A stretch of 64,000 nucleotides of DNA, from contig JAAXNY010000008.1 of NCBI GenBank assembly GCA_013420905.1, positions 2,666,001 through 2,730,000 of the forward strand, in the 5' to 3' direction. The position numbers and the translations under genes are program-made. The first letter of the stretch is position 1; each line of letters begins with the position of its first letter. The notes below the pieces were generated by a model that was not told the DNA's origin, searched no databases, and saw nothing but the letters and a program-made list of their open reading frames with translations. Below are positions 1-11,339 of the stretch, piece after piece. The stretch comes from Collybia mongolica (Eukaryota; Basidiomycota; Agaricomycetes; Agaricales; Clitocybaceae).

Positions 1-379
1 CCCAGAGGCCTGAGAACAACAAAAAGTGAAGGTAAATCATTAATGTAATGGATGAATTTCGCACTGGGTTCATACTGCTTTGTAGTCATCCCTTTTACTG
101 AGATTGAATTCATCCGTGATCCAGATGTTTTCCATCAACCATTCATTCAATTAGTATAGTAATTTTGTCATTCATTTTCAGACCTCTATAACTAGTAATG
201 AAATTTCATCTGTTGCAAGCTTGAAATGCACCTGTCTCTCAATGGAAAATTCCCCCACATGATGCTGAAAAGCATCCAATTTGATATGCAAAAATTCATA
301 TATTATAGTACTAGTATTGGAGAGCTGTATTTATTCAGCATCCCCTCAACAGCCTAAAGCTGAGACCCCCACATTTCAG
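1..379. other. AT-rich non-coding flank of the mobile block
   Basis: No credible gene is visible. The stretch is AT-rich and repeatedly carries short palindromic words of the GATGAATTTC / GAAATTTCATC type, for example at 200-210. The same 11-mer recurs at 10377-10387. It may be subterminal sequence of a mobile element, but no clean terminus was found. Confidence 0.4.
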
Positions 380-660
380 CAAGGATACAACCATACATTC
401 CGCGCACCTAAACCAAGCAAGGATACAACATTATGGTCTGCACACCTAAAATGAGCAAGGATACAATGTTACAGTCCGCGCACCTGAAATGAGCAAGGAT
501 ACAATGTTACAGTCCGCGCACCTAAAATGAGCAAGAATACGCCCTTACATTCCATGCACCTAAAGCTGAGTCCCCCACAGTTCAGCAAGGATACAACCTT
601 ACATTCTGCACACCTAAAATGAGCAAGAATGACCTTACATTCCACACACCTAAAGCTGAC
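380..660. repeat. Tandem repeat, about seven copies of a ~38-bp unit
   Basis: Seven degenerate copies begin with AGCAAGGATACAA (or AGCAAGAAT...) and end with CACCTAAA(A/G). The starts are near 380, 417, 455, 493, 531, 586 and 622. One copy (531) is lengthened by about 17 bp of unrelated sequence. Copies differ mainly at a CCGCGCACC core, which appears as CCGCGC, CTGCAC, CCATGC or CCACAC. That pattern is CpG decay on either strand. The array lies at the 3-prime end of a minus-strand gene. The apparent Cys-rich reading frame through it only translates the repeat. Confidence 0.8.
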
Positions 661-1423
661 TTTGATGCGTCTTTGTTCACCCACATCATTCTCGAGTTGT
701 AGGTAACCACGTTTACATGCATAGGCACGCTTGTTCTTCAAGTTTGATTTGATGAACTCCTCAATTGCCCAGCTGTGGGGAAATAATTTGAAGTAGTCGT
801 GGCACTCCTGGGCCTGCGAGGTGCTGTTAGTGTGAAGGAATTGAAGGGGTGAGATCTTACCACTGCAATAATGCGAGCAATAACAGGCTTGGGCTGGCGG
901 TGCCATACAATAGAGCAGTTGAGCCCTGCCATATTGATTAAGTTCCGGACACAGAACTATTTATCATCAGAACGTTGATTATAATAAGGCATTATAACTT
1001 ATAACTTACACGGAGTGTCTTGTACAATTCCCCGTCATCCTCTAGGCCCATCTTGCGTTGCAAGTTGAACCCATGTCCGGCAGAGCCACATAGCAGCCGT
1101 GGTATTGTCTTCTTTGATTCATCCTTTGCAGCTACAGCTTTGCGCAAGGCATGGTTCTCAGCTGAAAATGTTAAAGTATAGAATAAAGAACAAGAAAGAA
1201 TGACAATACCTTTCAATTTCTTCAACTTCACCTCAAGAGTGTTTGTTTGTGTCCCTAATTTGAGTAAAATGCAATAAGTGATAGTGTCCTGATGATTAAG
1301 GAATGGTTACCTGTTATTGTGTTCTTTTTTGAGGACGTCAAGGTGGTTTGGCCTTGCTGCTTTGCTTTGATGTCTTGGACACCATGGTTTTGGACACTGT
1401 GGTTTTGGAAACTTTGGTTTTCG
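660..1423 (-). pseudogene. Coiled-coil protein of the mobile-island type, probably decayed
   Basis: Exons can be followed on the minus strand from an ATG at 1423. The first exon is Lys/Ser/Thr-rich (MAKTKVSKTTVSKTMVSK), and its frame soon meets TGA and TAA codons. Next come a short helix-rich exon (EVKLKKLK), an exon containing ENHALRKAV, GSAGHGFNLQRKMGL and ELYKTLR (about 1163-1010), and one with WAIEEFIKSNLKNKRAYACKRGYL (about 810-690). Splice sites are plausible, for example gtaagt after ...TLR. The pattern resembles uncharacterised Agaricomycete proteins that sit beside transposons and start with a basic coiled coil. No enzymatic function is assigned. The 3-prime end runs into the 38-bp repeats, so the true stop is unclear. 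Confidence 0.45.
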
Positions 1424-1767
1424 CCATTGAAAAGAATGTACTGGAAGGAAGAACAATGAGTTGTATTTTTAAAGACTCAATAGAGGTTAAGATCCGTCAG
1501 TGGAGCTTTTGACACAGGAATAGACCACCAGCCAATTTTACTACCATAAGCGCTGGAACTTTTCTTCCTGACCATGGATCTTGTGATGGAAGGGTTCATG
1601 TAAAATAAGTTTACTAGCATGAGAATTAGAATGGGAAATTTGTGGAGCTGAAGGGATCTCACCACTCTAAATTTCAGACCTTCAACTGAGCATGGGTAGA
1701 GACTCCAGTAGACTAGTGAAAATCATAATATATAAACCACAATACAAGTCAGGAAATTCAGAATACT

Positions 1768-2157
1768 ATGAACACAAACCTCAAGTCCAGCTTTACTGTT
1801 ACCTCTAAAATTCCATCTCGCACTGCAAGCAATCATGGGGCGAGTGCAATGGAATCTGAAACAGAGTCTGACCAAGAAAGCGCCAACAATTTCGTGGAAC
1901 CTTGTTCACCAGAGAATCAACTCAGTTTACTGGAGAATAGGGATTGGGTAACTTGCCATTCTGATGTCTCAAGTCAGAGAGCCAATGCGACCGGGGAAAC
2001 AGGTGAGTGTTGGTTTGAATCGGGGTTCATGCTGAAGCTGATATTGCATGCAGAAGGTGGTAACTTGGTCCTTGACAATAGCAAGGCAGATGCAGAAGTC
2101 AGCATTGTCCATCCAGCTGGAGAAAAGGTATGTGATAATACTTACAAGATGTGTTAA
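1768..2157 (+). CDS. Hypothetical protein, unrecognised
   Basis: A 129-codon frame is divergent from the neighbouring minus-strand gene. It is Ser/Glu/Asn-rich at the start and has no motif I recognise. A possible splice donor (AAAAG then gtatgt, about 2126-2134) suggests that only the first part would be coding. It lies inside the decayed mobile block, so it may be a chance frame. The following 300 bp, to 2455, hold no gene. Confidence 0.2.
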   Translation: MNTNLKSSFTVTSKIPSRTASNHGASAMESETESDQESANNFVEPCSPENQLSLLENRDWVTCHSDVSSQRANATGETGECWFESGFMLKLILHAEGGNLVLDNSKADAEVSIVHPAGEKVCDNTYKMC

Positions 2158-2455
2158 AAATTGTACTCCTCATTGTGTGTTCGTGGCTAGAAGAATATTA
2201 CAATCCACATCCATATTCAAGGTGGACACCTGATAAACCCAATATTCAACTTCAATTTTCAACAAGAAACAGGGCAGGGAACAAAGCATATGCATGAGTC
2301 AGACAAAGGGGATAGACGGGGGGGTAAACAACAGAGATTACAAAAAAATAGCGACGAAGATATTTATGTACATTAAGATTATAGGACACCTAAAGTATTC
2401 AGTATTACACTAAATGCACATTAGTACCTATATATTATTTATTTGCATGAGTCTT

Positions 2456-5039
2456 TCAAGCTTCTTCACAAAGCCCAGCCATTAGTTTGTCATTCCATTT
2501 TTTCTGTTCCTTTGTCTCATGGCCAATACACAGATTGTCGGGACTGAGCTCCAACCGTTCCTCAGAAAGACTCTCATGGCCGTCCTCAGTCTGATTGAGG
2601 ACTGCTAGTAAGACAATTGGCTGGTTGTTGTCGTACCAATGATGTATTTGATGGATGTACTTCCCACAATGGTCACCCTCGATCACAACAAGCAACCCAT
2701 TGTCACGCGTTGGGTTGGGATGTTTCGGGATGACCTGTTCTGGAGGCACAGTCCTTGTTGTCGTGTAGTGCATGTACCGGAACAACAACTGTCCATCCAC
2801 TTGTTTAATTGAGACAACCAGCTCCTTGCTGTCATGTTCCCAGCCTGTGACCGAGACCTTCAATGCTACATCAATGAGCCATTGATCTAGTAGAGGGTGG
2901 GAAGGACTTTCGAGTGGCTGTAATGGGGTGGGGAGGTGGGGGTTCTGGGGGGCTGGCTCAGCCTCTAAGGAAAATGGAATAGGGGTCCGCGATGATGGGT
3001 TCCAGGCTGGCATAGAGTAGTGGAAATCAGGCATGGGGGTGCTACTACTCCCAGCTACTGTGGCAGTGGGTTCCATAGGTGGGTTCTGGACAAAATGAGC
3101 TGGAAGGGGTGTGAAATTTTTGTTCTTGGTGGGGGCGAAATCGTACAGTTTGCGATGAGAACTTGGGGGAAGTACGTTAATAATGGCAACCAATCAGAAT
3201 AATATAACTTACGATATTTCTACAACGTTGTCATAATCCAAAACTTGAGCTTGAAATGGATGGGCCAGGTTGAGGTGGATGAATTGGACAGTGAGTTTGA
3301 GGCCACTTAATGTATTTTGCAGCAGCTGAACGTCCTTGACAGTTGCACGATAGCCCTTCATTGGGTGGCCAGCCTTCTGGACTATGACTTCTGTGCCAAT
3401 CCACAGTGCTCGCTCACGCTTTAGAGGCATGCTACTTGATGCAGATGGTTGTCCATGAAGTACAATTGGTGGGTCAATGACTTTGATCCAATTGATATCG
3501 ACTGCGTGTGGCTGTTTGAATGTTAAGTAGCAGTTTATTGAGGGTATTGATAATCTACTGTACCTACCTTTAGGACATTTTGAAGCACATAGCCTTGAGT
3601 TACTTCCTCCTCAACAAGTCAGTCAGCAATAGTTACTTCTTCTTCATCCACCCCTATCACCCATCCCCTTTCCCCCTGCAGATCTCCACTTAATATTTCA
3701 GCATAGTGACCAGGTGCGACATGCTTCCGCAAGTCAGACCACGGAAGCATCCTTCTGCCCTCCCCAGTCTTAAGATCCACTTCTGCAGAATGCACCCCTG
3801 TGGCTTTGATGATACTCCACATTCTTGAAGACCTGACAAATACCTCTTCACCTTCGTAAAATTTCCACTCCAAGGGGCAAGGGAATTTTGCATGTTCAAT
3901 TTCGGGGTGGGGGGCCATCGAAAATGCATAAAACACATTGGTTGACATGGAGACTGTGGTGAGAGATATTGTATGGATGTGGAATTTTTTACGCTCAAGG
4001 CAGAACTCAAACGAGCAACCCCAGGTGGTACATGTCCCATCCTCTTTCTTTGAGGATCTTGCGTTGGGGTGGGCCTGCATGAAATCATCCCACATCTGAC
4101 GGTTGAATTGAGTGGGATCAGAGCGGGGGGGAGTGTGTTTCCTTTTCCCAGACAAAGAGCTGGCGTTGCGAGAAGGAAGACAGGGGATTAGAAGGAGGCT
4201 AACTTGCCCCCAGTTCTCAACAGACAAGACATATCCCACATCCCCTTTGTAAAGCCCTCGACGGACTGTGACCCAATCTCCAATGGAGGGAAATGCTCCA
4301 TGGAATTCCATGTCCAACAGGTGAGTCCAATCATCCATCTCAACTGCAGAGAAGCCATTCTGAGGCTGAATGATATGGGGGACTGAATATAGGAGGTGCA
4401 ATAGGTGAACATTCATCGTGGCCTCAATATAGATCCAGCCTTTGATATTGTCCCACGTGAATGCTGACCTTATCCTGTGGTCTGGAAGTGCTTTCTCCAG
4501 GAGGTACATGACAGCATCCTCTTCCTTCCCCACCTAGAGATAATATACCAGATCAGTGAAATAACAAATTGCAATGATTAAGTACTCACAATGCAGCAAA
4601 CCCTCAGTAGTCCATAATCTTGATCGGTTGGCCAGCAGTCCATGTCAACTTGGAATGGGGTGTCCATGTCACCTTGGGATGGGGAGTCTGTGTCACTATC
4701 AAAATCACTGCCATTGTTGTGCATTGACTGGCATATGTGCGACCGCTCCAATATTCCTTCCAATAAATTGTTAAGGCATTCATTTTTGTGGTGGTGATCC
4801 ACCCTTGAGGAACTCGACAGCCCTGGTGTGTCGTCGGGCTGTTCGTGCATCTGATCATCAATGAAATCTATAATGTCAAAGTTAATGTGCCCCCAGACAA
4901 CAAACATGGCAGTCAACTTACTGTTGACCAGGTTGTCTCTAAGGCCCTCCTCCTCCTCCTCATTGTCCACTTGAGCTTCAAGATCAACGAAACTGTGTAA
5001 TTTGTCAAGGACGTTCCTTGGCATGGGCTTGCCTGACAT
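2456..5039 (-). pseudogene. Spt5-like KOW-domain protein of the mobile type, with one in-frame TGA
   Basis: Multi-exon gene reading from 5039 down to 2456. Exon 1 (5039 to about 4589) is acidic, with EEEEEG and DSDTDSPSQGD. After an intron comes an NGN-like segment (GKEEDAVMYLLEKALP, IKGWIYIEATMN), followed by KOW motifs: IGDWVTVRRGLYKGDVGYVLS, then GHYAEILSGDLQGERGWV, then IGTEVIVQKAGHPMKGYRATV. The last exon holds a Pro/Ser-rich linker and a final KOW (DNGLLVVIEGDHCGKYIHQIHH). Chromosomal Spt5 is an RNA polymerase II elongation factor. Such Spt5-like copies are multicopy in Agaricomycetes and associate with mobile DNA. The frame is interrupted only by a TGA at 3619-3621. It then continues 17 codons to a good donor, so one CGA-to-TGA change explains the break. 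Confidence 0.7.
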
Positions 5040-5197
5040 TCTGACAGCAACGTCCTAGGGGTTTCCTGAGGGGACATTAGTTTCTTTAACTTCATTCACC
5101 CATATCATTATTTTGTATTGCAGTGCTCATTGTACTACTACATGTTCTATATACTATTTATGTCTACAGAAGGGATCATATTTACTTGAAGTTCAAA

Positions 5198-5227
5198 GGG
5201 AAGGGAGGGGAGGGAGGGGAGGGAGGG
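5198..5227 (+). repeat. G-run tract (possible G-quadruplex)
   Basis: Seven runs of three or four G separated by one or two A lie just outside the left arm of the hairpin at 5228-5519. The right arm has only two or three matching C-runs, so the tract has expanded on one side. The composition fits the usual G4 consensus, but folding is not shown. Confidence 0.5.
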
Positions 5228-5519
5228 CCAGGAGATGATGGTGGTGGTTTGGGACGAAGAGTGAAACCGTGCGAAAGCAGGCCACCAGCCAATGATACAG
5301 ATCGGAATGTTCAGCCGCCAGGTGTACGGTTCCGCACACCCGGGGGCCAAACACATCAATGTTTTGGTCATGCCCCAAACCAAAACATTGATGTGTTTGG
5401 CCCCCGGGTGTGCGGAACCATACACCTGGCAGCTGAACATTCCGATCTGTATCATTGGCTGGTGGCCTGCTTTTGCATGGTTTTGCTCTTCATCCCAAAC
5501 CACCACCATTGTCTCCTGG
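5228..5519. repeat. Near-perfect inverted repeat (hairpin), 140-bp arms, 12-bp loop
   Basis: The left arm (5228-5367) and right arm (5380-5519) are reverse complements around the loop 5368-5379. In my base-by-base alignment the arms differ at nine bases in seven places, and every one is a CpG decay product: C-G against T-G or C-A, or T-G against C-A. Pairing continues a little further outward through the G/C runs. It lies between the divergent Spt5-like and Plavaka-like genes. It is either a foldback/MITE-like insertion or an internal part of the larger element. The open frames inside it are mirror images and not genes. Confidence 0.85.
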
Positions 5520-5659
5520 CCCTCCCTCCTCTTTGGCCCTTGAGTAAGTACCTTTCATAATACATTAGTAGTCAGTATATAGGTATATAGAAATTGTAAA
5601 ATACACATTAAGTACAATACATTGAATGATTAAGATTGAATGAAGTAAAAAAACAAAGC

Positions 5660-8600
5660 TAATGTATTCACTGCTAGGAAACCCAGGAACGTTGCCGCAG
5701 GCGCAATGCGCAACATTCTGCTGTTTCAGAAATATCAAGGCACACATTGAGGAGGGCAACATCGGCCAGGAAGGACAATACTACATGGAAAGAGACTTTG
5801 ACGTTGGGATCTGGTCTGTCAATTCATGTATGCATCTTCAATGAGTGCCTGCTAATGTCTGTTCCTTAGAGATTGTGCACTATGGGTGCAAACCGACATC
5901 CCTGTGCATGTGGTTGTGGCTTGCAAGTTAATTGCAAAACTGAAGCATGACACCAGAAAGGCCAGGGGCCTTCATATCTCACATCGCTAGTCCTGGAGCA
6001 GAATGCATTCCTGACACAGAGTATTAAATGTGATTCTCAGGAGAAGAAAAGGAAGGTATTTTCTTGCAATTCACTGAAAGGGCAGACTATGGGACACTGC
6101 CCTCCTAGTCAGCAACGCCGTTCACTAGGGAAGGACTCTGCACTTAATCATGTCACACATTCTGAGAACTCTATGCTTGTGAATTTACAAGGGAATGACC
6201 ATAAAGATGGTTCCCCATTGCAAACCACTCCCGAAGATCTCGAAGATGATCTGGACTTTCCAATGGGCAAGGCAGGTCCTTCTGGAACCAATAATTACAC
6301 CTCTGAACTGCCCCCAGCACCAGGAATTCCACTGCATAGTTATAATGACAACAAATATGGCTTGTCAAATCCACACCATTCCTGTTGCATTGCAGACTGC
6401 CTTGACAAAATCAGCCAGGAAAGATGGGGATCCAATCTAACTTGACAGTTCATAGTCAATAGTGGCGAGAGTAGTGAAGAAGACGAGAGCCAGGACACAC
6501 AGAATGATGAAGACATGGAGGATGATGAGGATATGGAAATTGAGGATCTCACCAGCAGTGATGAAGACCTCCCGGGAGACAACAATGAATATGATATGCT
6601 GAGCGTGGAGTCTGGACAGGAAGGAGTCTTGGTATGGGATCTCGGTGAGAGCTTCATGAAGGAAGCCTCACAATTAGGTCTGTCCACTCTAATATACCCC
6701 TCTACTGATACCTGATATGTAGTTACAGATCAAATGGTGGATGAAAGTGACCTAGTCCTCCTCTGTCTCTATGCTATCAAAGTTGAAGACAGCCTCTCCG
6801 ATATAACATTCAACAAACTTCATTATGTATCCACCCAGTCACCAGGAGAATCCCTGAAGAACACAGAGAAACACATTCAGTTTCTCTCTGGCTTCCAATC
6901 AGTACGCTACGATTGTTGCCCCTCGTCATGTATTTGCTACACTGGGCCTTATGAATCCCTCACAAAATGCCCAAAGTGTAATGCCAACCGCTATAAAGCT
7001 GACAGGAGGTCACCATACTCATACTTCGAGTACCTCCCTATCATTCCCCGCCTACGTGCAATGCTTGCAAGTATTTCCTATGTGAAGAAAATGCAATACC
7101 GGTCCAAGCACCTACATGACCCAACAAAAATAAATGATATTTTTGACGGCACTCATTACCTGTTACTCCAGGAGACCTTCATCACAATCGGCAATGAAGA
7201 GCTCCCAAAGTGGTTTTTTTCAGATCCTCATGATATCACACTTGGGTTATCTACTGATGGCTTTGGTCCTTTCAAGTGCTGTACCAAGACTGCATGGCCA
7301 TTAATATTGTTTAATTATAACCTCCCTCCCGAAGAGCGGTTTCTCAAGGCAAATGTCATTCCACTTGGGACAATCCCTGGGCCAAAGAAACCTGATGATA
7401 TGGATTCATTCTTGTGGCCCCCCATCCAGGAACTATTGCAGCTCGAGATGGGTGTGTCTGCCTTTGATGCACTCACCAACTCTGTCTTCCTCCTACATGT
7501 GTACCTCATTGTGGTTTTTGGTGATATACCCACAATCTCAATGGTCATGCGCATGAAAGGCCATAATGCAATTTCACCATGTCGGATGTGCACAATCAAA
7601 GGAGTCCACATCCCATCCTCACGGTTAACAACACACTATGTTCCATTGTGCCGTGATGGCTTCCCAGGGCCACAAGACAAATATGACCCGGCTGAACTTC
7701 CTCTATGAAATCATGTACAATTCATGGAACAGGCAAAGGAAGTCCAATACGCCGCAAGTGACGCACATTCTGGATGTCTCGCAACCAAGTATGGCATCAA
7801 AGGTATACCACTGCTCAGTACTCTGAGCTCGCTCTCTTTCCCCGGTTCATTCCCTTATGATTTCATGCATCTTATCTGGTCTAACCTCATTCCGAATCTG
7901 ATTCACCTTTGGACTGGGAAGTTCAAGGACCTTCCCCACGATGGTGAAGGCTATGTGTTGTTGCCAACAGTATGGGAGGCTATTGGAGAGGCTACCGAAA
8001 ATGCAGGAGGGACAATCCCAGCATCATTTGGATCTAGGGTTCCAAATATTGCATCCAAGAGGGCACAGATGATTGCTGAAACACATTCAATCTGGACATT
8101 GTATATTGCACCCACCCTCCTTAAAGGACGGTTTCTACATACTCAATACTATAAACACTTTATTAAATTAGTTCACCTATTAACAATTTGCTTAGAATTT
8201 GAAATCACCTGCGAACAAGTCGACAAACTCGAGAGAGGTTTCCAGAGTTGGGTTGAGGAGTATGAACAGTAAGTCATTCTCATTGCTGACAAGATGCTGT
8301 CTGATGAAACTACAGGCTATACTACCAATATGATCCACAGCGGGTAGCTACGTGTCCTCTCACCATTCATGCACTCTTGCACATTGCACCAACAATCAGG
8401 TATATGGGTCCGTTGTGGGCCTACTGGGCATTTCCAACAGAGCGCTACTGCAGTGACATACTCTGTCACATCAAAAGTCGACGATTCCCCTATGCAAATA
8501 TCAACAAGTATGTTACCTCCTGTGCACAGCTGAAGCACATAACCCTCCTCTATGACCTGCATGAGAAAATTTGTGTGACTCCCCCCCCCTCTCATGCCCA

Positions 8601-9281
8601 GGATATCAAGTTACCCACATGCAAGCCTCTGATTTTGTTCACGCGCTTGCTTGCTCATCATATTTTTTAGACCTGTCGCATTGCCTTACTCCACCCAAGG
8701 GACCTCTAGAAGCACTCTCTGGTCCCCATTGGACAATGCTAACTGCAACTTTGGCCACTCGCTTCAATCAGCCTGTATCAGTCATTCAGAAGCTTATACC
8801 CCGGAACACTAAATTCGCCCAATATGGCCGAGTGTGTCACCTGGAGGGTGGCAATACCATGCACGCCCATGACCTTGTTCCACTTAGAACCGACAGCTGA
8901 GATATGTTGTTTGTTCAGGTGAGCCATCTTGGGATTAATCACTCCTTGTACACCAATTCACATGAGCCTCAGTATCAGCTCGATGTTGACAAATTTGCTC
9001 ATCACAGGTGTCGCGCACCAGAGTTTGAGCTGCGTGACTTCTTTGGTCAAATTCTCTGCTTCCTCATTGTAGAAATCCCTGCATCTCCTGAACATGATAT
9101 CCAAGCTGATTCACTCATCTACGTAATCATCAAACAAGTCAAAATCTCAGATGCAGCAACCAACTGATGTAAGATGAACTACTACAGGGAGATGGGGTCA
9201 ACAGAATTTGTCAATCTCAATCAAGTGCAATGTGTAGTCAGGCGCATTATGGACCATGGCAGGTGGTCAATTATTGACTGA
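5660..9281 (+). pseudogene. Plavaka-type (CACTA-like, Tnp2-like) transposase, decayed by TGA stops
   Basis: The core runs 6734-8272 in one frame. It has a Cys-rich motif (YDCCPSSCICYTGPY, then TKCPKCNANRY), the block GIKGIPLLSTLSSLSFPGSF - PYDFMHLIW - NLIPNLIHLWTGKFK, and IPASFGSRVPNIA. Then come an intron and an exon with YYQYDP - TCPLTIHALLHIA - GPLWAYWAFPTERYCSDI - KSRRFPYA (about 8315-8570). The C-terminal exons have TRFNQPVSVI, EFELRDFFGQI, and NYYREMGS...VQCVVRRI...GRWSIID. This architecture matches Agaricomycete Plavaka transposases. In-frame TGA codons stand at 7706-7708, 8898-8900, 9165-9167 and 9279-9281 (the last could be the natural end). No TAA or TAG was found in the aligned frame. 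The acidic N-terminal exons (6089-6715) contain IEDLTSSDEDLPGD, and their joins are uncertain. Confidence 0.75.
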
Positions 9282-9299
9282 AGTAAATCATTGGTACCA

Positions 9300-10416
9300 G
9301 TACATATTTCATAAATAATACAAACTCTCCTTCCATTACAAGAGTATCATGAGTATCCCTCCTCTAAGTACAACTAGGGGCCTGGGAGTACCTGTCATGG
9401 TTGCCAGGTTTCCCTTCGGGAAGGTAGCTCACCCCCTTTTTTTTTTTAATGTGGTATTATAGTCCCCTGGGGCTGGGCCCTATTGGGGACATTACATTTC
9501 TATGTAGGTAGATACTCGAGGCCCAAAGCCTCAGGTGCCCTGCTCATCCCTGCCATGCACCATAGATGGCCCACTCCCAGTGGCATCCCCCTATCAGCCC
9601 GGCACGGAAACACCATTTTGGCAGGCAGCTTGCTCTGCAGTCGCCTCCTGTACCCCTCTCTGGCTTCTCCTCCTCCCTTCATGGTCTTGAGTTCACTCTA
9701 AGGTATTGACTGCAACTGCCCTTGGGGCTGTGATGCGGTAGCTCATCCCCTTACTAGTACAATACAGGCTGCAGCCTGCTCTCCTTGGGTGGTGAGCCAC
9801 TCTGAGGGATTTGATCCCCTAGTGCCCAATCAGGTGTGCAATTTTGGCCCATACAAGCTCAAGGCCACCACACCATGGGAACTCTTTCTTGGAGCATCCA
9901 TATGCCTTAAATAATAGCTTATGATTGTATCCAGTTCTTGATCCCGAGTAGTCCACTGCATCTGTATTATGTACAGTGGTATACAAAACCTTGAGGGAAA
10001 AAAAAAGGAAAGCCCAGGTGGTTTGAATCCAATTCAGAATTATCCACTTAAAAGTGGGAAAACACTTCTCCCATTCTTTGGATGCATGAAAATCCCCCCA
10101 CTCTAAAGCATTTCCTTGAAGGATGAAAGTCAACTTAGGCTGAGATTATCCCTTAGGGTTGGGAAAATCAAACCCCCATTTCAGTCCTTAAATTCCAGAA
10201 AATCACACACAGAAACACCTTATCTTTTGGATGAAGTTCATACCCTTCTACTGGATCAAAAACATCCCACATATTTCATCCTTTTGTGAGATTAAATTCC
10301 ATCCAATTAATAGATAAAAATGTCAACATATATTACAAATGAAATTCACCCCCTGGATGGCTGAAAAGTAAGGTATGAAATTTCATCCAAAATTCATCTG
10401 GCCTTAATCCACCCAT
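9300..10416. other. Non-coding or unrecognised stretch inside the mobile block
   Basis: No gene is recognised. It holds a T-run (about 9438-9448) and GC-richer sequence around 9460-9820. A minus-strand frame at 9819-10133 has no known motif. At 10200-10400 an AT-rich segment again contains GATGAAGTTC and GAAATTTCATC words like those at 1-379. Confidence 0.4.
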
Positions 10417-11092
10417 TTAAAGTAGGAAATTAGGGTTTCCACAGTTAAATGTTTGAAACCCCCCCCCTTCTGGGTGCACAGTGTAACAAACACAGTGCAG
10501 GTAATGACAACCATTATGCCAAAATGAATAGGTGCCATATGGATCTGGGTTAACACCAATGTCAAGAAGATTGTTCCAAAAGAGCTTTAAAAACTGCTGG
10601 GAGGTCTGGAAAGGGACTTCAGCAGGCATGGACTGTGTGCACCAGCTAAATAGTAAGTTTACCATTGACAAGTTTTCTTCAACAATGCAGTTACCTGATG
10701 CAATGTGATGAAAGAGGTAGCCAGTAGTTATCTCCAACACCTGTAGCCCATCAGCAAGTGCACAAATTGGATAAAGGTGGGCATCCTTCTCTGGCATTAT
10801 ATGCAGAAAGAAAGGCTGGATCCCTGTTAAGATGATATTCAGAATCAAATCTGTACCAGTGATGGCCCTTAGACTTACCACCAAACTGATTGGTCTTTTG
10901 AAATGGCAAAGTGAGCTTGATGCATATTAGTGAGATAAACTCAATATCATGGAGCTGAATCTTGGGCACCCCATCAAACCAAAGTAAGCAGAGGAATGCA
11001 ATGGTATAAGCAGCAAAAAGCAGGCAGTAGATTTGTCTCCATCCCCAGTTGTGGAGGCAGTCTTCAGGGCTGATCTTCTGTGGATCCTGTTA
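10417..11092 (-). pseudogene. Tyrosine recombinase (Crypton-like) remnant with destroyed catalytic boxes
   Basis: Two exons read on the minus strand. The first (11092 to about 10880) gives NWGWRQIYCLLFAAYTIAFL, LLWFDGVPKIQLHDIEFI and LPFQKTNQFGG. After a ~56-nt intron comes IQPFFLHIMPEKDAHLYPICALADG, ending in LLDIGVNPDPYGTYSFWHNG. In the Agaricomycete recombinase family these positions are LLRFDEV (Arg I) and YGTHSFRRGG (His-x-x-Arg box). Here Arg I is Trp, Glu is Gly, the box His is Tyr, and the two Arg are Trp and His. Both Arg-to-Trp changes are C-to-T in CGG. The recombinase should be dead. The N-terminal domain is not recognisable upstream and the active-site Tyr region is scrambled. 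Confidence 0.65.
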
Positions 11093-11339
11093 GAATGAGC
11101 AGAAGAGAACAAATGAACAAGAGTGAACACCTGTCTCTACTATTGGAGCTGAGTATCCTCAAGTAGTCAGAAGATCTGTGTATTCAAGTTGTTGTGACCA
11201 AGATATCAGCTCAGTTGAACAGTTAGCTATATACAAGACAGTATGTAGATGACTAAGAGCTAATGTGTAAATCTTAGTAATGAATTGGTAATCCATGGGT
11301 CAGCATAGTATCTAAGAATAACATTGGGTCAGATGACAG

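Noticed and set aside
380..660. Direct repeats as a possible CRISPR array
   Set aside because: The genome is eukaryotic, units abut without unique spacers and are degenerate.
469..906. Cys-rich 145-residue frame on the minus strand
   Set aside because: Its repeated FRC.ECK motif is only the translation of the 38-bp tandem repeat; the start lies inside a real exon read in another frame.
5123..5560. Two mirrored frames through the hairpin
   Set aside because: They encode the same peptide in both directions because the arms are inverted copies; no independent coding evidence.
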